Below are positions 7,633-11,369 of a stretch of DNA of 11,369 nt, piece by piece. The stretch is from Christensenella sp. (GTDB taxonomy: Bacteria; Bacillota; Clostridia; Christensenellales; Maliibacteriaceae). Numbering within the stretch: position 1 is the first letter of the stretch; each line of letters starts with the position of its first letter. The stretch is from NCBI GenBank assembly GCA_019420085.1, contig JAHZHV010000206.1, positions 320-11,688 on the forward strand, read 5' to 3'. The position numbers were made by a program, and so were the translations under genes. The notes under the pieces are model-generated. The model worked only from the letters and a program-made list of their open reading frames with translations. It made no database searches and was not told the origin of the DNA.

Positions 7633-7662
7633 ATTATACGCATGCTTTCTGGAATCAGACAA
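7633..7662 (-). promoter_or_regulatory. Promoter of the MFS gene
   Basis: TTGTCT (7657-7662) and TATAAT (7633-7638, perfect consensus) on the minus strand with an 18-base spacer. The leader to the preferred ATG at 7563 would be about 60 bases. Confidence 0.65.
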
Positions 7663-7665
7663 TCC

Positions 7666-7761
7666 CCGTTTTGCGTTTTAAAGGAGTGAAAATGTGTTTT
7701 TTGGTTTTTTTCTGAAAAAAACGCAGTTTTTTCTTAATAAAATTTGCATGTTCCGTTTTGC
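7666..7761 (+). repeat. Two direct copies of CCGTTTTGC in the divergent promoter region
   Basis: CCGTTTTGC occurs at 7666-7674, abutting the upstream side of the MFS -35 box, and again at 7753-7761, inside the spacer of the kinase promoter. The copies are 87 bases apart. A 9-base repeat in this length of DNA can arise by chance, but both copies fall at promoter-critical positions. Confidence 0.35.
7704..7733. repeat. Overlapping A/T-tract inverted repeats
   Basis: G followed by seven T (7704-7711), a CTG loop, then seven A and C (7715-7722) form a perfect 8-bp dyad. The same A tract can instead pair with the T tract at 7727-7732 (GAAAAAA with TTTTTTC). It lies about 10 to 40 bases upstream of the kinase -35 box. 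It may be curved or UP-like DNA; no function is shown. Confidence 0.45.
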
Positions 7762-7772
7762 TGTGCTATAGT
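7744..7772 (+). promoter_or_regulatory. Promoter of the PfkB kinase gene
   Basis: TTGCAT (7744-7749) and TATAGT (7767-7772) with an ideal 17-base spacer. Transcription should start near 7779, about 53 bases before the ATG. Confidence 0.7.
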
Positions 7773-7777
7773 TGTGT

Positions 7778-7800
7778 GGCTATCTGTGGAAACAGATGCC
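7778..7800 (+). promoter_or_regulatory. 5'-terminal stem-loop of the kinase mRNA
   Basis: GGC (7778-7780), a bulged T, then ATCTGT (7782-7787) pair with ACAGAT and GCC (7792-7800) around a GGAA loop. The hairpin begins at the predicted transcription start and has no T run, so it is not a terminator. It may protect the 5' end or serve as a dyad operator at the DNA level. Confidence 0.5.
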
Positions 7801-7831
7801 ATATGATTACTCATTCATTGCGGAGGATGCT

Positions 7832-8764
7832 ATGTTTACGACCGTAACGCTGAACCCCTGTGTCGATCGCACTGCCTGGATCAGCGGCTTTCAGTATGGC
7901 GAGTTCAACGCCGTAACCAAGACGAACATCGACGTCTCCGGCAAGGGGATCAACGTCTCCGTTGCACTTGCACAGCTTGGCGTACCAACGCATTGCGTGT
8001 ATTTTAATTACCGTAATGACGAAAAGGTCGTCCCCCGCTTTCTGGAGCAAAAAGCAATTCCGGGTACAGCGCTTGCCGTGGACGGCTCACTTCGCATGAA
8101 TGTCAAGCTTTTTGACGAAGCAACGCGCGTCATGACGGAATGCAATGAAAAGGGATTCCCCGTCACCGAAGCAGACGTCGCGAGGGCATTTGACGCTATT
8201 GTCGCACAGATCGATCGTTCCACTGCCGTCGTGCTGACCGGCAGCGTTCCGCCGGGTGTTCCCGATGACTTTTATGCACAGTTGATCCGTGAAGTAAAGC
8301 GCCGTGGTAAAGTTGCTATTTTAGATGCAGATAAAGCGCTGCTGCGCGAGGGCATTACCGCCTGTCCTGACTACGTCAAGCCAAATCGCAGCGAATTACA
8401 GCGTTTGACCGGCCGCGAATTAAACACCCTGGGTGAAATCGTCGGTGCTGCAAAAGAACTGGTTGCAGGCGGCATTGGTCATGTATGTGTCTCCATGGGT
8501 GCAGACGGCGCAATTTTGTGCAGCGAAGAAGGCGTTGTTTATTCAAAAGGCGCTTCCATCGATGTCAAAGGTGTACAGGGTGCGGGTGATTCACTCGTAG
8601 CCGGCATGTGCATGGCGATTCAAGACGGTCTTGGACTTGCCGATACGCTGCGTTACGCCGTAGCAGTTGCCAACGGGTCGCTCGTTTTGGAAGGCACACA
8701 AATGTGCACAAAGGAAAACTTCGACTTTATGCTGCCACGTGTGGACGTATCGGTCATGAAATAA
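7832..8764 (+). CDS. PfkB-family sugar-phosphate kinase, 1-phosphofructokinase-like
   Basis: Cytosolic ribokinase-fold kinase, 310 residues, that probably phosphorylates a hexose phosphate (fructose 1-phosphate to the 1,6-bisphosphate, or tagatose 6-phosphate). Motifs in order: TVTLNPCVDRT at 4-14, VSGKGINVS at 35-43, LRMNVKL at 87-93 followed by MTECNEKG at 101-108 (as in FruK), LTGSVPPGVP at 135-144, KPNRSEL at 183-189 and GVQGAGDS at 247-254 with Asp253 as the expected catalytic base. The stretch at 51-72, where FruK usually has a Gly-rich motif near the sugar site, differs (VYFNYRNDEKVV). The start at 7832 is set by GGAGG 5 bases upstream and by the family N-terminus. No PTS fructose genes are adjacent, so exact substrate and a fruK name are not assigned. 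Single-gene unit with its own promoter and terminator. Confidence 0.9.
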   Translation: MFTTVTLNPCVDRTAWISGFQYGEFNAVTKTNIDVSGKGINVSVALAQLGVPTHCVYFNYRNDEKVVPRFLEQKAIPGTALAVDGSLRMNVKLFDEATRVMTECNEKGFPVTEADVARAFDAIVAQIDRSTAVVLTGSVPPGVPDDFYAQLIREVKRRGKVAILDADKALLREGITACPDYVKPNRSELQRLTGRELNTLGEIVGAAKELVAGGIGHVCVSMGADGAILCSEEGVVYSKGASIDVKGVQGAGDSLVAGMCMAIQDGLGLADTLRYAVAVANGSLVLEGTQMCTKENFDFMLPRVDVSVMK

Positions 8765-8784
8765 AAAAACGGATTCATCTTACT

Positions 8785-8818
8785 GCAGCGGATGCAAAAA
8801 GCATGCGCTGCTTTTTTT
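8785..8818 (+). terminator. Intrinsic terminator of the kinase gene
   Basis: GCAGCG (8785-8790) pairs with CGCTGC (8806-8811). An inner ATGC/GCAT stem lies beyond one G-G mismatch, the loop is AAAAA, and seven T follow. It lies 20 bases after the stop codon. Confidence 0.93.
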
Positions 8819-8858
8819 CTTTGGAATTGACATCAAAGAAGCGCCAGTGATATGCAGC

Positions 8859-8887
8859 TTGACAGACAGTATCTTCATTTTTATAAT
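8859..8887 (+). promoter_or_regulatory. Perfect consensus sigma-A promoter of the esterase gene
   Basis: TTGACA (8859-8864) and TATAAT (8882-8887) are both full consensus with a 17-base spacer. This predicts strong, probably constitutive transcription starting near 8894 and a leader of about 45 bases. Confidence 0.88.
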
Positions 8888-8938
8888 GAGAGCAACACTT
8901 TTTACGCGTTCGCAAATATTAGAAAGGGAGTTTTTATC

Positions 8939-9844
8939 ATGTCATTAATTCATTTTCAATTCGAAAGTCAGTGCCTGTGCAGCAACACGGATGTATCCAT
9001 CATTTTGCCGGACAAGCCGCGCAACATATCACCGGCTGATTTCTATGCAAGCGGCAAAAAGTACAAGGTTTTGTGGCTGCTGCATGGTACGTTTGGCGAC
9101 TATTCCGACTGGCTGCGTAAATCCAACATTGAGCTATATGCCTGTGAACGCGATTTGATCGTTGTCATGCCCTCGGCGCTGAATGCAATGTATGAAAACT
9201 GGGGAAATTTCTGTCTGGGATATCAGAGCTTCAATTTCCTGTTTGATGAACTGATGCCGCTTGTGTACAACTGGTTCCCTGCCTCGGATAAACCATGTGA
9301 CAACTACATTGCCGGTTTGTCCATGGGCGGACGTGGTACGCTTCGCTATCTGCTTGCACATCCCGAAAAATTTGCCGGTGCGGCATCCATGTCCTTTGTA
9401 CCAATTGACTACGCTCTGCCGGAGAATCTTGCAAATCTGCGCCGTATCGAAGCGCTGGACCGTCGCGAACTGGAAACACACGCCGGTACATGCGAAGGGG
9501 AGTTCAGCGACGCGTCGAGGGATCTGCGTCAGCGCAACGACATGGATAAATGGGGTGGCGTCGACGCCTATCTTGCCTCCGGTGAAAACCTGTGGCCGCA
9601 GTTTGCCGCATTTGCACAGCTTAAGAATCCACCGAAGCTGTATCTTTGCTGTGGTACCGATGATCCTTTGTTCTATACAAATGGCTCCTATGACGCATTC
9701 CTGCGCTATTTGGATGAACTTGGCATTGCCTATTCACATAGTGAAGGTCCCGGCGCACACGAGTGGCGTGTCTGGGATCGGGATCTGCAGCGGATGCTGG
9801 ACTTTTTCGGTTTGAAAAACGAATCACGCGGCAATGCATTCTAA
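8939..9844 (+). CDS. Alpha/beta-hydrolase esterase (putative esterase / tributyrin esterase family)
   Basis: Serine hydrolase that likely cleaves short-chain acyl or acetyl esters, 301 residues, no signal peptide and so cytosolic. The layout is that of the esterase-D/EstA-type family: LWLLHGTFGDYSDWL at 45-59 supplies the oxyanion-side HG motif, VVMPSA at 75-80, nucleophile elbow GLSMGGRG at 126-133 with Ser128, GTDDPLF at 239-245 carrying the acid (Asp241 or Asp242), and GAHEWRVWDRDL at 272-283 with catalytic His274. The AHEW-type ending is typical of the family, which also includes feruloyl and acetylxylan esterases, so the true substrate is open. The start at 8939 has AAAGGGAG 8 bases upstream; the frame is open 29 codons earlier but that part overlaps the promoter. 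Confidence 0.9.
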   Translation: MSLIHFQFESQCLCSNTDVSIILPDKPRNISPADFYASGKKYKVLWLLHGTFGDYSDWLRKSNIELYACERDLIVVMPSALNAMYENWGNFCLGYQSFNFLFDELMPLVYNWFPASDKPCDNYIAGLSMGGRGTLRYLLAHPEKFAGAASMSFVPIDYALPENLANLRRIEALDRRELETHAGTCEGEFSDASRDLRQRNDMDKWGGVDAYLASGENLWPQFAAFAQLKNPPKLYLCCGTDDPLFYTNGSYDAFLRYLDELGIAYSHSEGPGAHEWRVWDRDLQRMLDFFGLKNESRGNAF

Positions 9845-9853
9845 ACAAAAAAT

Positions 9854-9904
9854 AAAAACTGTGCCGTGCCCGTATCCTATTGATACGGGCACGGCACAGT
9901 TTTT
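9854..9904. terminator. Bidirectional intrinsic terminator
   Basis: A perfect 23-bp stem (9854-9876 with 9882-9904) around the loop CTATT, with an A run on the left and a T run on the right so that it works in both directions. It ends the esterase transcript on the plus strand and the aminotransferase-GNAT-membrane protein operon on the minus strand. Confidence 0.95.
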
Positions 9905-9918
9905 TATCCATTACCGGA

Positions 9919-10479
9919 TTATTCCACCTCAATCTTCGATGCCCATAAACCAAAACGCTCCAGATTCTCCTGTTTCTGCGCCTGCGGGCAGACAAAATTA
10001 CAGGCCCAGTAAGACGATGCCCCGCGCTTGACCGTCACGTAATAAAACAGCGCCGTACCATTGCTGTTGAGCTCATAGGTAAAGTACACATTTCCGTATT
10101 CATCCTGCGATACCTGCGACGTCTGTGCATAGGCCCTATCCGCGCACATTTGGGCGTAGTCGTGCGCATCAAGCGTCGGCCCATCATAACCGGCTTGTGC
10201 CAGTATATCATCCGTCTCCTGCGCGGCAACAAATACCCCCTCCTGCCAGGCGCAATAGAACACGGATTCATCCGTCTTTTCCTCCTTTGCACCGCTTGGC
10301 AGCATGACCGTAATCCCTATACCTTCAATCGGCACAAGCACATTCGGGTCATATGGTGTCGTTTGCTGCGGCATGCCCCATAAAAGGAACAAAAGCACAC
10401 AAAACAGCACCGCTGCAATCGCAAGCGGAATCATAAGTTTCTTCTTTTGTCCCTGATCCATCTGACCAAATTGATCCAT
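9919..10479 (-). CDS. Single-pass membrane protein of unknown function
   Basis: 186 residues, function not recognised. A hydrophilic Gln-rich N-terminus (MDQFGQMDQGQKKK) precedes one membrane helix at about 15-35, after which some 150 residues should lie outside the cell by the positive-inside rule. That domain has four Cys (76, 112, 160, 164) and mixed beta-type sequence (IGITVMLPSG, YFTYELNSNGTALFYYVTV, FGLWASKIEVE). The pattern loosely recalls PsbP-like or similar small extracytoplasmic folds, which is only an impression. The start at 10479 has AAGGGGA about 6 bases upstream; earlier in-frame ATGs lie inside the GNAT gene. Last gene of its operon, 19 bases after the GNAT gene, and directly before the shared terminator. 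Confidence 0.8.
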   Translation of the reverse strand: MDQFGQMDQGQKKKLMIPLAIAAVLFCVLLFLLWGMPQQTTPYDPNVLVPIEGIGITVMLPSGAKEEKTDESVFYCAWQEGVFVAAQETDDILAQAGYDGPTLDAHDYAQMCADRAYAQTSQVSQDEYGNVYFTYELNSNGTALFYYVTVKRGASSYWACNFVCPQAQKQENLERFGLWASKIEVE

Positions 10480-10498
10480 TCTTTTCCCCTTTTTTCCC

Positions 10499-10933
10499 TC
10501 AACCAAGATATTTTTTAAAGCCCCGAACCGGTACATCATAGCCCAAATGCTCATACATGCCATGCGCCTGTTTTCTTTGTGCACCGGAAACCAGCATCAT
10601 ATACATACAATTTCGTTCGCGTGCAAAAACTTCAGCCTGCGTCATCAGCGCGCCCGCCACACCTTTGCCGCGGACTTTCTCGTCCACAACAACATTTTCT
10701 ACAACCGCAAAAGGGCGGCACTGCTCCACCAGATCCTCACAGACTACGACATATACACTGCCCATCAGCGTCCCATCCGCATCAAACGCCCCAAACACAC
10801 ACGCATTGTCATTGCGGCATACCTTTTCAAAGACAGCCGGCAAACGCTGCATATCACACGGTGCATCCATCAGCTGTTCATACAATGCGCAAAGCGCCGC
10901 AAGATCGTCCTGTTTTACCGCACGAATCATCAT
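10499..10933 (-). CDS. GNAT-family N-acetyltransferase
   Basis: Cytosolic acetyl-CoA-dependent acetyltransferase, 144 residues, the whole usual length of a single GNAT domain. Motif A, which holds the CoA pyrophosphate, is VVDEKVRGKGVAGALM at 82-97 (Arg88-Gly-Lys-Gly-Val-Ala). The C-terminal HGMYEHLGY at 124-132 places Tyr127 where GNAT enzymes often have the general acid. The acceptor substrate is unknown. The start at 10933 overlaps the upstream aminotransferase stop as ATGA and has AAGGAG 7 bases upstream, so the two are translationally coupled. A second in-frame ATG directly follows the first. Confidence 0.9.
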   Translation of the reverse strand: MMIRAVKQDDLAALCALYEQLMDAPCDMQRLPAVFEKVCRNDNACVFGAFDADGTLMGSVYVVVCEDLVEQCRPFAVVENVVVDEKVRGKGVAGALMTQAEVFARERNCMYMMLVSGAQRKQAHGMYEHLGYDVPVRGFKKYLG

Positions 10934-11369
10934 ACGCCCGCTCCTTCGTCCAGTCGGTCAACCGCGTCTTTGAGCTGATGCATCGCCTGTTCCAGTACGC
11001 GCCGCGAACAGCCTGCATTCAGGCGCATATATCCCGTTAAATGGTGTGCAAAACTCTGTCCGTCGTTGAGTCCCAGGCCGGCCTGCTCAACCATGAAACG
11101 GTTCAATGCTTCCTGGGAAAGTCCAAGTTCGCGGCAATCCAACCACAAAAGATACGTTGCTTGCGGCAAGTCAACATGAATGCGCGGAATATTCTCATCG
11201 CAAAACTGCTTGACGTAGCGCAAATTTCCTTCCAGATAGCATTTCAATTGGGACAGCCACTCTCCGCCCTGCCGAAATGCCGTCTCCATTGCCACAAGGC
11301 TGAATGCATTGTTGCGATGGATATCCATCTTCATCCAAAACGAATCGAAGCGTTTTTTCTTCTCCGCAT
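10930..11369 (-). CDS. MalY/PatB-type PLP aminotransferase (C-terminal part, cut by window edge)
   Basis: C-terminal 145 or so residues of a fold-type I PLP enzyme; the frame stays open through 11369, so the gene starts outside. Family signatures of the MalY/PatB C-S lyase group are clear: NNAFSLVAMETAF, GGEWLSQLKCYLEGN, LPQATYLLWLDCRELGLS, and GYMRLNAGCSRRVLEQAM, where the Arg of MRLN should bind the substrate carboxylate. Members act as cystathionine beta-lyases or aminotransferases. The PLP-lysine region is not in the window, so activity cannot be judged. The usual FGxxGxG stretch before MRLN reads FAHHLTG here, a small departure. First visible gene of an operon with GNAT and the membrane protein. 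An ATG at 11334 is internal, not the start. Confidence 0.88.
   Translation of the reverse strand, partial: AEKKKRFDSFWMKMDIHRNNAFSLVAMETAFRQGGEWLSQLKCYLEGNLRYVKQFCDENIPRIHVDLPQATYLLWLDCRELGLSQEALNRFMVEQAGLGLNDGQSFAHHLTGYMRLNAGCSRRVLEQAMHQLKDAVDRLDEGAGV

Noticed and set aside
7692..7715. Seven-codon leader peptide MCFLVFF with AAAGGAG five bases upstream
   Set aside because: It lies upstream of the -35 box of the kinase promoter and no plus-strand promoter precedes it, so it is probably not transcribed; the codons come from the T tracts.
7712..7733. Possible CcpA catabolite-response element (TGAAAAAAACGCAG...)
   Set aside because: It resembles the cre pattern only with two extra A between the halves, and is better explained by the A/T-tract palindrome.

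Overview
This 11.4 kb window looks chromosomal and comes from a Gram-positive Firmicute, most likely an anaerobic gut-type member of Clostridia. The evidence is strong AGGAGG-like ribosome binding sites, a lipobox-type substrate-binding lipoprotein, many U-tailed intrinsic terminators, sigma-A-like promoters and family-level protein similarity. Base composition is roughly balanced by eye. I see no rRNA, tRNA, CRISPR array, insertion sequence, phage gene or attachment site, and no gene-free stretch longer than 300 bases.

Layout. (1) 9-1421, minus strand: a 470-residue protein joining a MerR-type DNA-binding head to an RDD-type membrane domain and an unrecognised C-terminal domain. Its own promoter has the 19-bp spacer typical of MerR-controlled promoters. 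(2) 1512-5990, minus strand: a complete polyamine (spermidine/putrescine) ABC importer operon in the order XRE-cupin regulator, potA, potB, potC, potD. Junctions are tight or overlapping, there is one promoter, a perfect inverted repeat lies in the leader (candidate operator), and a strong terminator follows potD. (3) 6030-6229, minus strand: a 45-residue cysteine-rich small protein with a good ribosome binding site and its own terminator. (4) 6324-7563, minus strand: an MFS transporter with promoter and terminator. (5) 7744-8818, plus strand: a PfkB-family sugar-phosphate kinase (1-phosphofructokinase-like), divergent from the MFS gene, with promoter, 5' stem-loop and terminator. (6) 8859-9844, plus strand: a cytosolic alpha/beta-hydrolase esterase behind a perfect consensus promoter. 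(7) 9854-9904: a 23-bp bidirectional terminator between converging units. (8) 9919-11369, minus strand: an operon of a MalY/PatB-type aminotransferase (cut by the window edge), a GNAT acetyltransferase and a single-pass membrane protein of unknown function.

How the parts work together. The polyamine operon is self-contained: PotD captures the ligand outside the cell, PotB and PotC form the channel, PotA hydrolyses ATP, and the XRE-cupin protein most likely senses polyamine and controls the shared promoter. The divergent MFS and kinase genes may be co-regulated, but the substrate link is not established. The least conventional objects are the membrane-tethered MerR-RDD protein and the small cysteine-rich protein. 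I do not see a clearly new multi-gene system. Most of the window is ordinary metabolism and transport.
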